A DNA stretch of 59,145 nt, taken from positions 1 through 59,145 of the IMG/VR virus record IMGVR_UViG_3300022841_000020; one strand, 5' to 3'. Made by a program: the position numbers and the translations under genes. The notes beneath the pieces are model-generated. The model was not told the DNA's origin. It saw nothing but the letters and a program-made list of their open reading frames with translations, and ran no database searches. Source of the DNA: a virus. Of the stretch, positions 40,710 to 50,012 are shown piece by piece (the stretch's first letter is position 1; each line of letters begins with the position of its first letter).

Positions 40710-43700
40710 TTAATTATTTGTAGGGCAAATACCTGTGAAATCCCACGCTGTATTTCCTATTGGTGCTGTAATAATAAGTTTTACCGTAGTTGGTGATGCT
40801 GTTGTTTTGTTAAACGTTATGACTCCTTGCCCATCGGTAGGTTCTGTTGTTCCATTAGCAATATCAGATTGCTGTATATTTATGTTCCTAGTTTCTCCAG
40901 TGTCTTCAAAAGTAGTTCCGTTATAAGATTTTACTGGTAAATCATTTTTATCTCCTAAAAGTCCTGAATACGTAGGAGGATTGCCTGAAATAAAATCACC
41001 TACATACTTAGAATCCGCTACTATAACACCGTCATATTCAAGCTGAAATCTATCAGGAAAATTTCGTGCGTTATAGCTTATACCTGTGCTGCCTGTGCCA
41101 GTACCTAGAACAATTATAACTTCGTAAATACCCTCATTTCCGCTTGCATTAATTCCATTCTGACAACTTACCCCAACTGAGATATCTACTTTAGCAATAT
41201 TACTTTCACTAAATCCATCGCTAAGTTTGTAAGTAAAGCTGTCTTCAAAATTATTACTGTTGTCATGAGTATAATTTATTGTTTTATTAGTAAGTAAAGC
41301 AATACTACCAAAACTAGGCTGATTTACAATTATTACAGTTAAAGGAAGAGAATTTGGATTTATGTCGTTTGATAAAACATTTATATTTTTTAAATCACCT
41401 TTGTTAATATCTAACGAATCATCAACTGCTGTAGGAGGATTTGAAGTAATGTTTATAGTAACTTTAGCGTTCTCGCTTTGAATTACACCATTTGATAATC
41501 TGTAAAAGAAAACGTCAGATTGAAGAGTGCTTCCAGTATGTGTGTATTTTATTGTATTATTATTATTTAATTCTACATTACCGAATTGCGGCTGAGACAT
41601 AATCAAAACCTCAATACTTGAAGATTGAACTCCTGTATCATTATAAAGAACATCTAAATCGCTTTCAGATCTAGCAAGCTTATCAAAAATATCATTTACA
41701 GCAATTAGTGGTGGGTTTTTGTCTTGATAATCCCATATAAGATATAGGTTTTCGGTTCTATTTATACGGGTAAAATCAAAACTTATTTGATCTATAAAGC
41801 TATTGATGGAAACCTGGGTCCGTGTTGTTTCAGGAAATGTTGCATCAGCTAAAATATCATTTATATTAGATTCATTATACCCTTGGGAGCTTACCAAGTA
41901 GCCAAGTCTATTCTCTCTGTTAGCGTGAAAAATGCCAGTAGTACTAGAATCTTTAAAGGCTTGAATATTTACAGACTTTCCTCTTTCTGGAAATCTTGAA
42001 TTCCCCTCTAATCCTTCTTGAACTTCAAATTTGCTAACAAAAAATTCTTCAAACAAGTGATCTTCACTAAAAAAAGATGCAGCTCCCCATTTATATCTAT
42101 TTATAATTGTCGTGCCTATATCGCTTTGGTCGGCTAAAACTATACTTATGACTTTCATTGGAATACCAAGAGGACAAATATTAGTAACTTGAATTGTTGC
42201 GGTATCGCTCACTGGTGTAATTGTAACCTGAATTGTATTTTTAGTTAAATCGGTTCTGGGAATTTCTAAACTAGAGGACTCTGTTACGCCATTATCGCTG
42301 TAAGTAACGCCATCGTAAACAGCAGAAACATCAACTTCTCCATTAGTTACCTCAGTATTTAGGACTGTTTCTCCCAAAAGAAAATTTATGTTTAGTACAA
42401 ATGTGAATGCTTCGGTAATTGTTTTTTGAATAACATTTCCACAAAAAGCATTAAGATTTTTAGATATTTCATCTTCTATACTAATCACGTACTTTTTAAA
42501 ATAAGCATCATATCCCCCTATCTTTCTGGAAGTAGGATTTTCTATAAAAAGATTTCTAAAATGAGAAGACATTCCGTAATTAATTTCAGTAACCCCATCT
42601 GCGGATAACCTCATTGGAACTCCTCTTCTAGTATTCACCCAATTTACTCTATCTCCGTCAACCGCTAAGCTTTCCGGATTCTTACCTATTCCGTTATTTC
42701 CTGCGTATGGAATATATTTTCCAAGTATTTCAGGTATTGTTGCTAATACACCTTGGCCGTTAGCCATTGATAATAAATCCTTTCCAAAGAGGACGTAGCC
42801 AGTTTTTTCTTCTTGAAGCACTAAAAGGTTTCCTTCTCTGGATAAAGTCCTCTGTATGCTTCCGTGCTGCTTATCTATCTCTTTAAAATTAGCATTACTT
42901 AAGTTAAATTCATTTAATCCGTTTATGTTGGTGCTTTCTATGTAAGGTTTTCCGTAAGTGTGATCTGCAAATCTTCTTATCTCTCGATACTCTTCTACAC
43001 TAGTTGATGAAGGTCTTGTATCAATGCTTAAATAATTCGTGTTAAATTCATCTCTTATTCTAAAGCTTTCAATACCGTTTCCTTGCGTGTAGCAATTAAA
43101 AAAGTCCATCTCAACTATTGCTGGGCTATCTGTAGAAAAATCTTGATTTTGAACGTTACCTTTGTGTTGGCCGTCTACCACATCAAAGCACTGTTCTGTT
43201 TCGAAAAATATATCTGAGTCGGCTTGTTTTGGAAGTGTCTCAAAAACGTAAACACCACTACCTATGCGAACAGTTATTTTAGCTTGTATTCTTCCTTTTC
43301 TATTTTTTGTTCCTCCAGAAAGCAAGCCTTTAACTTCTAAGCGTAATCTTCCGTCATCAACGGAGTTAGCAACTCTTAAAAGATTTAAATTAGGTAAGTA
43401 GTCATAATCAAATTCACCTGAGCCATCATCAGCTAAGAGTGAATTTCTACTAAAGATGACCTCTTTAAACCAACCCTCTAAATCTTCGTAATTTCTTTTT
43501 GCAAAAAACTGAGTATCATAAGTGATGTTTTTAAATCCATCATCATAATTTCTAGAGCTGTTAAAGAATAAAGTTATTGAAGTTCCTGAAGGTATTGCAA
43601 GTTCCGAAGCTTCTGGTGTAACCTCACTAAACAGCTCAAGATAAGTTAATGGAAAACGATTCTGGCTACTTACCTCTGGAGCCTCGCTTACTCTTACATC

Positions 43701-45746
43701 AAAATCGCCTCTATTCATAGAGAATCCTTTTGGCATTATTTTCATGTACACCCCTCTTCTTTCTATTATGTCATTTTCGTCTTCATCTTGATTATATAAA
43801 ATAAAATCCTCTTCTTTAACTTCAATTTCCAAAACCTTAATTTTAATAGGATCAGTCATTATTATTTCGCCAGCTTTTTTAATTATTAAAAAATCACCGA
43901 CAGAAACCTTATCCTTGTTATTACCTTCAAGCTTGCAAAACGTATAGAAATCTTCTGAATAAAATTCAGTAACATACAATGTTTGGTAGGCAGGCGGATT
44001 TGATTTTACCACAAGCTTATATCGATCAGCCCAATAAGGAGCTGGACCAGTAATTGTTGTGACTAATTTATTCTGAAAAGAAGAGAAAGCTTGGGGGATA
44101 AATATAGTATTGCTTTTGGAAGTCAAAACACTACTTCTTCTTCCGTATTTATCCATATAAACCTTTCCAACTTCATAATTTCTATTGGTCTTAGCTGTAC
44201 CAGAATTAATATCATTGGTAATCGAAAAGCTAGTTCCTGCAGTAAATGTTAATGAAACAGTTATTAACCTGTCGTTATCATCACTATCTTTAAAAACTAA
44301 TGGGTTAAGAAATAATGAAGCAACACCTCCAGCGGTACCTTTAAATATTCTAGGAGGGCCTTGAAGCACTAGGTTAGAAGGCGGGCTGTAGCCTCCCTGT
44401 TCATTATAGTTTAGTTGAAAGTCTGAATTTATAATATCAATAAATACACCAAAAGACGAGCTATTAAATAAGTCAGCTAAGTTTGCATAATCAGATTCAA
44501 GAGTGTGAAAAAACGTGTTATTGTAACCAGGTACACCGTTGATATCGGTTTCTATACTTACAACCATTATTAAACCTTTTTCTAGCGAATACTGGTTAGG
44601 ATTTGTTATGTTAATTCTTCTTATTTCTGCAAAAGAAATATCCAAGTTATTACCACTTTCTAAGGCTTGTGTTTTTACAGAAACAGTATAATCAATATTA
44701 ATTGGAACACCTTCGCTATCCTCTATATTATAACCTTCCACATAATTACTAAAAACTGGAATGTTTTCTAATAAGGATAAAGCTTTAGCAAGTCTAGGGA
44801 CGTTATCAAAAGACCTAAATAGCTGATCGCTAGGTAGAGGGGTAATAGTTTTGTTGTTGGAAAACAAAAAGCTCTTTGTTTGATTGTCTCCCCATCCGTT
44901 TTTGCTTTTGCTAAAAGTTTCAATGATCATCAAAGAATTACTTAAAGTTTCTTTTACTAAGAGTTGGATTTCTGTGACTTGTTTTTCTCCAGTATTAAAT
45001 TCAATTTTGGCAGCATTAAAAGAATTTATCATTCCTAAATTATCTAAAGTAAAATAATCTAAGTCAAAGGGTTGTGGAGTAAAGTTGTAATTACTAAAAT
45101 CAGAAGGTGCGCTATATTCGCCATCAAGATATCTAAATCTATAGGAAAATAGAAAAAATCTTTCTTCATTATTATTGCCTCCGTCCAAGGTGTAAGTCGG
45201 TGTTATTTTTGGAGCTTTTCTTGGCGGTTTTTTTATAAGTAAGATATCCTCTTCTACGAACCCATTTACACCATAGGTTTTAGCCCTCTCGATGTTTATG
45301 CATATCGGTTGCATATTATCATCAGTAAACAAAAGAAGGTCGCTCTTGACCTGTTGAGTGTTGACTTTAACAATTCCTGTAATAAGATGATCTTTGTGAA
45401 GAGAAAAAACACGGGAGCCTTCTTCTCTAGTATCTCCTAGAACCAATGATTGTACTTTATTGAGATCATCCCATTCGAATAAAAAACTTCCTAAATCAGA
45501 AAGAACTAACCAGTATATTTTTTTTCGAAATTCATCTGAAAAATTACCCATGTCTAGAGGATTGTCTCCCACGTCATAGCTAGTTAGTTTCTTGTTGGAA
45601 AGCATGACTTCTATAGCCCCCATATCATCCCCTTCACTATTGATAACTTCAACTCCAAAAGCATCTCTATACTCTCCTTTTGGCATCAATCTTATGTCTG
45701 CATCTTTATTAAGACGGCCCTTTACAAAGTTTTGCTTAAATATCAT
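40710..45746 (-). CDS. crAss-like tail stabilisation / muzzle protein with cadherin-like repeats (1678 aa)
   Basis: The N-terminus 'NFVKGRLNKDADIRLMPKGEYRDA' (landmarks GRLNKDADIRLMPKG, YRDAFGVEV) matches the hallmark start of crAss-like stabilisation proteins. A long beta-rich body follows (to about 1340). Then come two bacterial Ig/cadherin-like 'Big_9' repeats (about 1345-1435 and 1436-1525; 'AVDDSLDINKGDLKNINVL..DIN', 'SFTYKLSDG'), and a C-terminal 150-residue domain (YNARNFPDRFQLEYDG). It overlaps the ring-protein gene by four bases. The Ig-like and C-terminal domains probably contact host surface glycans. Confidence 0.75.
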   Translation of the reverse strand: MIFKQNFVKGRLNKDADIRLMPKGEYRDAFGVEVINSEGDDMGAIEVMLSNKKLTSYDVGDNPLDMGNFSDEFRKKIYWLVLSDLGSFLFEWDDLNKVQSLVLGDTREEGSRVFSLHKDHLITGIVKVNTQQVKSDLLLFTDDNMQPICINIERAKTYGVNGFVEEDILLIKKPPRKAPKITPTYTLDGGNNNEERFFLFSYRFRYLDGEYSAPSDFSNYNFTPQPFDLDYFTLDNLGMINSFNAAKIEFNTGEKQVTEIQLLVKETLSNSLMIIETFSKSKNGWGDNQTKSFLFSNNKTITPLPSDQLFRSFDNVPRLAKALSLLENIPVFSNYVEGYNIEDSEGVPINIDYTVSVKTQALESGNNLDISFAEIRRINITNPNQYSLEKGLIMVVSIETDINGVPGYNNTFFHTLESDYANLADLFNSSSFGVFIDIINSDFQLNYNEQGGYSPPSNLVLQGPPRIFKGTAGGVASLFLNPLVFKDSDDNDRLITVSLTFTAGTSFSITNDINSGTAKTNRNYEVGKVYMDKYGRRSSVLTSKSNTIFIPQAFSSFQNKLVTTITGPAPYWADRYKLVVKSNPPAYQTLYVTEFYSEDFYTFCKLEGNNKDKVSVGDFLIIKKAGEIIMTDPIKIKVLEIEVKEEDFILYNQDEDENDIIERRGVYMKIMPKGFSMNRGDFDVRVSEAPEVSSQNRFPLTYLELFSEVTPEASELAIPSGTSITLFFNSSRNYDDGFKNITYDTQFFAKRNYEDLEGWFKEVIFSRNSLLADDGSGEFDYDYLPNLNLLRVANSVDDGRLRLEVKGLLSGGTKNRKGRIQAKITVRIGSGVYVFETLPKQADSDIFFETEQCFDVVDGQHKGNVQNQDFSTDSPAIVEMDFFNCYTQGNGIESFRIRDEFNTNYLSIDTRPSSTSVEEYREIRRFADHTYGKPYIESTNINGLNEFNLSNANFKEIDKQHGSIQRTLSREGNLLVLQEEKTGYVLFGKDLLSMANGQGVLATIPEILGKYIPYAGNNGIGKNPESLAVDGDRVNWVNTRRGVPMRLSADGVTEINYGMSSHFRNLFIENPTSRKIGGYDAYFKKYVISIEDEISKNLNAFCGNVIQKTITEAFTFVLNINFLLGETVLNTEVTNGEVDVSAVYDGVTYSDNGVTESSSLEIPRTDLTKNTIQVTITPVSDTATIQVTNICPLGIPMKVISIVLADQSDIGTTIINRYKWGAASFFSEDHLFEEFFVSKFEVQEGLEGNSRFPERGKSVNIQAFKDSSTTGIFHANRENRLGYLVSSQGYNESNINDILADATFPETTRTQVSINSFIDQISFDFTRINRTENLYLIWDYQDKNPPLIAVNDIFDKLARSESDLDVLYNDTGVQSSSIEVLIMSQPQFGNVELNNNNTIKYTHTGSTLQSDVFFYRLSNGVIQSENAKVTINITSNPPTAVDDSLDINKGDLKNINVLSNDINPNSLPLTVIIVNQPSFGSIALLTNKTINYTHDNSNNFEDSFTYKLSDGFSESNIAKVDISVGVSCQNGINASGNEGIYEVIIVLGTGTGSTGISYNARNFPDRFQLEYDGVIVADSKYVGDFISGNPPTYSGLLGDKNDLPVKSYNGTTFEDTGETRNINIQQSDIANGTTEPTDGQGVITFNKTTASPTTVKLIITAPIGNTAWDFTGICPTNN

Positions 45747-46558
45747 TTTGGCATAGAATTAATTTCACGACCTATTGTTAAAAAATCGAAATTTAGAGAA
45801 GCAATTAAAGCTTTGTGTCTTTCGGTGTTGTACCTATTTCTAGCTGAGGACTTATCGTACTGATTTGCATTTCTTCTTGTTGATATAATTTCAGAAATCG
45901 CAAACCACCTTATAGCGTCTTGCAGGTCTCTATGAACTTTTATTTCCTCTTCTCTTATATTTTCAAGATCCAATCCGTCTGATAAGTATTCAATAACAAC
46001 ATCTTGATCTTCAAGGTTACTGCTAAAATGGATAGTACCTCTTTCCCCGTTCACTTTAAACTCTCCATATTTCGACAAAAGAGAAGTGTCTTGTGTAGTT
46101 TCAAACGTGTGTCTAATATGTGGTATTTGATAGGCGTTTGCCATATCTGTTGTTAGCAACTCTCCTTCGTGATTAAAAAGAATCTCACGCTTATAGTTTT
46201 GAAGATATCCGGATGCTGTATTTATTTTGTTGTTGATATTCAAAGGTTGTAAACGTCCTTCTTCATTAATTACAGAAACCCTAATCCAATTAACATAGTT
46301 TTGTGGTAGAGCAAAATACAAGTTAGATCCAACGGTTAATTGCGCTACATTAAACATTTTTTGAGTAGCATTATTTACTACTCGAATACCTGTTTTTAAT
46401 TTTCTTACAATTTGGCTCCTTTTTGTATTAGCCAAAAAACTATCAGTATCAGTCGTATCAGCAAGCATATCATCTACTAAATCCTTAAGAGTAATGTATT
46501 GGTATTTGCCCCAATTTTTCTTATCAGCATAGTAGTCTGAAGGTTTTTGTATGGCCAT
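45743..46558 (-). CDS. crAss-like ring / tail-connector protein (271 aa)
   Basis: Contains 'SDYYADKKNWGKYQYITLKDLV', 'SQIVRKLKTGIRVVNNAT' and 'YFALPQNYVNWIRVSVINEEGRL', matching the pattern of crAss-like ring proteins (LP.DYV.YVRIS...E.G.L.P). Such proteins stack below the portal and link it to the tail. Position between the 229-aa connector gene and the muzzle gene agrees. Confidence 0.7.
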   Translation of the reverse strand: MAIQKPSDYYADKKNWGKYQYITLKDLVDDMLADTTDTDSFLANTKRSQIVRKLKTGIRVVNNATQKMFNVAQLTVGSNLYFALPQNYVNWIRVSVINEEGRLQPLNINNKINTASGYLQNYKREILFNHEGELLTTDMANAYQIPHIRHTFETTQDTSLLSKYGEFKVNGERGTIHFSSNLEDQDVVIEYLSDGLDLENIREEEIKVHRDLQDAIRWFAISEIISTRRNANQYDKSSARNRYNTERHKALIASLNFDFLTIGREINSMPK

Positions 46559-46560
46559 AA

Positions 46561-47250
46561 TTAAGAAGCGTTATCTTGGTTAAAATCTATACTCTCTTGT
46601 TGCATGGTGTATGATAGTAAATCCGTCTCTTTAAGATTTACACCAAACGCCATAAGGACTCGTCTTACTATTTCATCTTCTTCGCTAGAGTGGATATCTG
46701 CATCTTGGAAGTTATCATCATCGGGGTTAAATAGCTCCACATCATTTACACTTGTATAAGTCCATTTTGGATATTTTATGTTTCTCAAATAGGATATCCT
46801 TACTTTGCTACCGTCTTGAATTGGAGCAATCAATATGCTTTTTCCAATGATTGTGTAGACTGGATATTGAGTAGTGGCTAAGCTTTTTTGAATATTAAAT
46901 TCCCTTCTGTTTCTGCAAAACTCTAAAGTTCCACCTTCTACTATTTCAGACTCATCTAGGTATCTCCAATCGGAAGGAAGTTCTATACGACTGCCTTCTA
47001 CGGTAATTGGTTCTGATTCTTCAAGGTAGTGTAATATCTTTTCGCTGTAAGTGTCTGGTATGTTAGCAATTCCTCCACTAATTACACCCCTGTTTTCTCT
47101 TACAATTAATCTATTTAAGTCATAAAAGTATTCTTCATTACGGGACTGTATGGAATTATGTAGAGCAAGCTCAAACTTTGATGGGGTAAAGCTCCCTCTT
47201 ACCTGAGTGTTTATAAAGAATTCTACCTTCTTTTTAATTCGATCTATCAT
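46561..47250 (-). CDS. head-tail connector / ring protein (229 aa)
   Basis: Pattern 'VEFFINTQVRGSFTPSKFELALHNSIQ' at the N-terminus, 'LPSDWRYLDE', 'YPVYTIIGKSILIAPIQDGSKVRISYLRN..YPKWTY' and 'VRRVLMAFGVNL' follows connector proteins of crAss-like and other flavobacterial podoviruses. It starts the late tail operon from its own late-type promoter and ends two bases before the next ring gene. Confidence 0.65.
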   Translation of the reverse strand: MIDRIKKKVEFFINTQVRGSFTPSKFELALHNSIQSRNEEYFYDLNRLIVRENRGVISGGIANIPDTYSEKILHYLEESEPITVEGSRIELPSDWRYLDESEIVEGGTLEFCRNRREFNIQKSLATTQYPVYTIIGKSILIAPIQDGSKVRISYLRNIKYPKWTYTSVNDVELFNPDDDNFQDADIHSSEEDEIVRRVLMAFGVNLKETDLLSYTMQQESIDFNQDNAS

Positions 47251-47279
47251 TTTGCTATAAGTAAAATTTATATCTAATA

Positions 47280-47287
47280 CAAAAATA
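47280..47287 (-). promoter_or_regulatory. late-type -7 element for the connector-muzzle operon
   Basis: TATTTTTGTATTAGATATAA on the minus strand, 30 bases before ATG 47250. Confidence 0.6.
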
Positions 47288-47348
47288 ATAGATTTAAAGT
47301 GTTATTTTAGTATAAATATTACATAAATCAAATATATATTTACGGCCA

Positions 47349-47555
47349 TTGAATGATCTAGAAAAAAAAGTACTCAAAGAGGTTTCGGACTACCACGATA
47401 AAACAAACGGGAAGTGTGGTATAAGTGCCATGCTAATTGCAGAAAAACTCAACATAAGCTTTTCAGAATTAAAGCAAACACTAAACAATCTCAATGACAA
47501 AAAAGCCTTTACTATTAGGAAAGGAATTAACAGCATACTAATATTTAAAAAATGA
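47349..47555 (+). CDS. small winged-helix protein (68 aa)
   Basis: Only a TTG start is visible; no ATG in frame upstream. The 68 residues have a winged-helix pattern ('SDYHDKTNGKCGISAMLIAEKLNISFSELKQTLNNL', landmarks ISAMLIAEKLNIS, LKQTLNNLND, and wing 'AFTIRKGINSILIF'). First gene of a plus-strand island in the late region; probably regulates the island. Confidence 0.55.
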   Translation: MNDLEKKVLKEVSDYHDKTNGKCGISAMLIAEKLNISFSELKQTLNNLNDKKAFTIRKGINSILIFKK

Positions 47556-47788
47556 TATCACAAGAAAAATTGCAAGAAAGCACACATTTTAATTCTCTGG
47601 ATCATATCCAAAAACAAATGATATTGAAAAAGGACAATAGAGAGAAAATTTCTCTAGGATTAATAATGAGTGAACTAAGAAGCTTTGATTTTTGGCTTGA
47701 AAAATGCCAACCCTCGGATCGCGTTAAAACAATAGTGGAAGAATTAATTAATAAAAAAACAGATGGGAGGATTAGCGAGAATTTGTAA
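47552..47788 (+). CDS. hypothetical protein (78 aa)
   Basis: Overlaps the preceding gene by four bases. Helical, charged, no known motif. Part of the moron island. Confidence 0.5.
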   Translation: MISQEKLQESTHFNSLDHIQKQMILKKDNREKISLGLIMSELRSFDFWLEKCQPSDRVKTIVEELINKKTDGRISENL

Positions 47789-47921
47789 GATGTACGGCTC
47801 CATGGAAGTGGCTGACGCAAATGGAAAAAAGGTAACTTGGGTTTGGGATTATGTGAATGATAAAGCAAGGGTGAAAACTGAAATGACTTTAAGTGAGAAA
47901 GCAAAATGGTTAGGGAAATAA
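47763..47921 (+). CDS. small conserved phage protein (52 aa)
   Basis: Frame overlapping the end of the previous gene by 26 bases: 'MGGLARICKMYGSMEV', 'KVTWVWDYVNDKARVKTEM', 'SEKAKWLG'. The 'CKMYGSM....G....WVWDY......E.EM...E...S.KAKW' pattern is familiar from small proteins of many Bacteroidota phages, where it often lies close to PP-loop or DNA-metabolism genes. Function unknown. Confidence 0.6.
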   Translation: MGGLARICKMYGSMEVADANGKKVTWVWDYVNDKARVKTEMTLSEKAKWLGK

Positions 47922-47935
47922 TAGAAAGTAAGTGT

Positions 47936-48772
47936 ATGAAAACAGTAAATAGTTTGAGTGGTGGTAAAACAAGTAGTTATTTAGCTATGCACTATCCAGC
48001 GGATTATAATTTGTATGCCTTAGTGTGTAATGACGATAAAGAATGTGCGCACCCGGATAAAAAAGTAATGCAATTAGTAAATGATAAACTTGAAAAATAC
48101 AGCTCAAGATTTGGAGAATGTATTGGAACTCCTGAAAATTATTTAAACCTAAATGTTATTTTAGATTTAGAACAAAAATTAGGTAAAGAAATAATTTGGT
48201 TGCGTGATGAAAGTTTTGATTGGTGGATTAATTACAAAAAAGGACTACCAAAACACGACCAGAGATGGTGTACTGAATTAATGAAGTTAAAGCCAATATT
48301 TGAATGGTGCTATTTATATACCGACTTACCTGTAAAAATGAGAATTGGATATAGACTTGATGAAGCAGAACGAAAAGATAGATTAACAACTAAATATGAA
48401 CTTCCAATAAGTTGCAATACTTATGGACAAAAAAGACAAAATTGGCATAGAGATGTTGAGTGGCGTGTTGGTGATTTTCCTCTTATTGATGATAAAATAT
48501 TGCACTATAACATATATTTATGGGCATTAAAGAGTGGATTAGTATTTCCTAAAGATAGCAATTGCCAGATGTGTTTTCACAAAGAACCACAGCAATTGAG
48601 AAAAAACTTTGAAGACGCGCCAAAAGTTATGAATTGGGCTAAGATCAAAGAAAAAGAAACCAATAAGAGATTTAAGACAAATTTAAAAATGGAAAAAATA
48701 GAAAAAATAGGATTACAAAAAGACTTTGTTTTTGGTACTGGTAGTGGTTGTAGTTCTGAATGTAGCGATTAA
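47936..48772 (+). CDS. PP-loop ATPase, PAPS-reductase-like
   Basis: The frame opens at 47906, but ATG 47936 avoids overlap with the previous gene (278 aa). PP-loop 'NSLSGGKTSSYLAM' sits at residues 4-17. Other conserved segments: 'LVCNDDKECAHPD' (about 35), 'RWCTELMKLKPIFEW' (about 118), 'RIGYRLDEAERK', and C-terminal paired cysteines 'NCQMCFHKEPQQLR' (about 215). This follows the phage branch of the phosphoadenosine-phosphosulfate-reductase/DndC-like PP-loop family, which adenylates a substrate for sulphur or nitrogen insertion. It has no adjacent partner enzyme, so the substrate is unknown. Confidence 0.75.
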   Translation: MKTVNSLSGGKTSSYLAMHYPADYNLYALVCNDDKECAHPDKKVMQLVNDKLEKYSSRFGECIGTPENYLNLNVILDLEQKLGKEIIWLRDESFDWWINYKKGLPKHDQRWCTELMKLKPIFEWCYLYTDLPVKMRIGYRLDEAERKDRLTTKYELPISCNTYGQKRQNWHRDVEWRVGDFPLIDDKILHYNIYLWALKSGLVFPKDSNCQMCFHKEPQQLRKNFEDAPKVMNWAKIKEKETNKRFKTNLKMEKIEKIGLQKDFVFGTGSGCSSECSD

Positions 48773-48830
48773 TTTAAGTAAATTAATAATCTAAAACCCC
48801 CGAATTAGTCGGAATTAAAAAACAAAAATT

Positions 48831-48980
48831 ATGTGTATAAGAACATCACATCAATCAGTATGGGTAGAAGCTGAGCAAACTGAGCAAGGTTTATGGGTAA
48901 CAAAAAAAGAGGACCCTTTATTGCTAAAGGGTCCTAGCGTCGGGAAACGCACAACCAGCAGAACTGGAAGGTATTGTTAG
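48831..48980 (+). CDS. hypothetical small protein (49 aa)
   Basis: ATG follows an A-rich 'AACAAAAATT' leader common to plus-strand genes here. The coding region runs through the hairpin at 48910-48937 and stops exactly where the minus-strand 319-aa gene stops. N-terminal 'MCIRTSHQSVWVEAEQTEQG' looks protein-like; the second half is dictated by the terminator, so coding is uncertain. Confidence 0.35.
   Translation: MCIRTSHQSVWVEAEQTEQGLWVTKKEDPLLLKGPSVGKRTTSRTGRYC
48908..48937 (-). terminator. terminator of the capsid-319 aa transcript
   Basis: GGACCCTTT-loop-AAAGGGTCC perfect stem followed on the minus strand by CTTTTTTTG. About 45 bases after the stop of the 319-aa gene. Confidence 0.8.
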
Positions 48981-49940
48981 TTAGTCCAGTTTAGGACCTT
49001 CTGCTATTTTTTCTTTTATCCATTCCAAATCGTTTTTCTTGTTGATTGGAACTGGCTTATTAAAATCATCTTCGTACTCTTCACGAGCTTCTTTTAAGTC
49101 AAGATCATCGCCTTCTTTAGACTGATGCAAATCTACACTATCTTCGTCTTTATTTGCAAGTATGCTTTGGATTTCTTCACTAGCTGTATAGTCTTTTTTG
49201 AGCTCGTAACTTCTAGTTATTTTCTCTCCAATTTCTTGAAGAGTAAGCTTTGCACTTTCATCCTTACCAGATAAGAATTGACCTAGCTTGCTGATGGGGT
49301 CTTGCCCTGCCGCAATGCTTATCAATGATCTACCTGTATCGGCCCAGCTAATTCCAGTATTAGTAGGGTTTATTAATAGAACACCTCTTAGAACAGCTAA
49401 AGCAGCTACAGTCTTTGGTGCGTAATCTGGCTGTTTCATTTCCTCTAACACCTTCTCAGGATCGTCCATAGCGAATTGCTTGAGTTGACTTTCAATAAGC
49501 TTGTCGCTTTGAGAAATCACATAAGCTCCTAATAAGACAAAAGCACGAGCTTTCATTTCCTCAGAATCCTTGCTGCTTACAGCCTCATAAGCTTTAAATC
49601 TTAGCTCCATCAAATCAATATTTTGACTTGCAGTTACGTCATGGTCAACTTTATTAAAATGAATTCTATTCCATGGGTGCTTTGTTAGGATTTCGACTAA
49701 AACTTTGTTAGCGCTGTCAACTTGTAAAGCACCGTCTTCAAACCAAACCCCTGGGGCTTCTTGATCACCTTGATGATCTTCTTTGAAAATACTTTCTTGA
49801 CCGGGTATGTATTCTATATTTCTTAATCCCAATGATTTTTTACCATCAAACTTTTCAAGCATGATGTTTTTAATAGGTAGCTGCCACGATGCAGGCCTTC
49901 TGCTTTTTGTTAATTCGTAATTTAATTTTGTTTTTGCCAT
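48981..49940 (-). CDS. virion protein downstream of the capsid gene (319 aa)
   Basis: N-terminal 'RPASWQLPIKNIMLEKFDGKKSLG' and a helical middle, ending in an acidic C-terminus. No recognised enzyme. The place between capsid and connector genes is that of head decoration or head-completion proteins in crAss-like phages. It follows a strong terminator after the capsid gene, so it may be less expressed. Confidence 0.5.
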   Translation of the reverse strand: MAKTKLNYELTKSRRPASWQLPIKNIMLEKFDGKKSLGLRNIEYIPGQESIFKEDHQGDQEAPGVWFEDGALQVDSANKVLVEILTKHPWNRIHFNKVDHDVTASQNIDLMELRFKAYEAVSSKDSEEMKARAFVLLGAYVISQSDKLIESQLKQFAMDDPEKVLEEMKQPDYAPKTVAALAVLRGVLLINPTNTGISWADTGRSLISIAAGQDPISKLGQFLSGKDESAKLTLQEIGEKITRSYELKKDYTASEEIQSILANKDEDSVDLHQSKEGDDLDLKEAREEYEDDFNKPVPINKKNDLEWIKEKIAEGPKLD

Positions 49941-49965
49941 TTCCGCTTGCTTTTTTATTGTTATT

Positions 49966-49999
49966 AAAAAAAAAAGGGCTGATATTTCAACCCCTTTTT
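49966..49999 (-). terminator. terminator after the major capsid gene
   Basis: AAAAAGGG / CCCTTTTTTTTTT stem with a run of ten T on the minus strand, 14 bases after the capsid stop. Confidence 0.85.
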
Positions 50000-50012
50000 A
50001 GTTTATTATACT

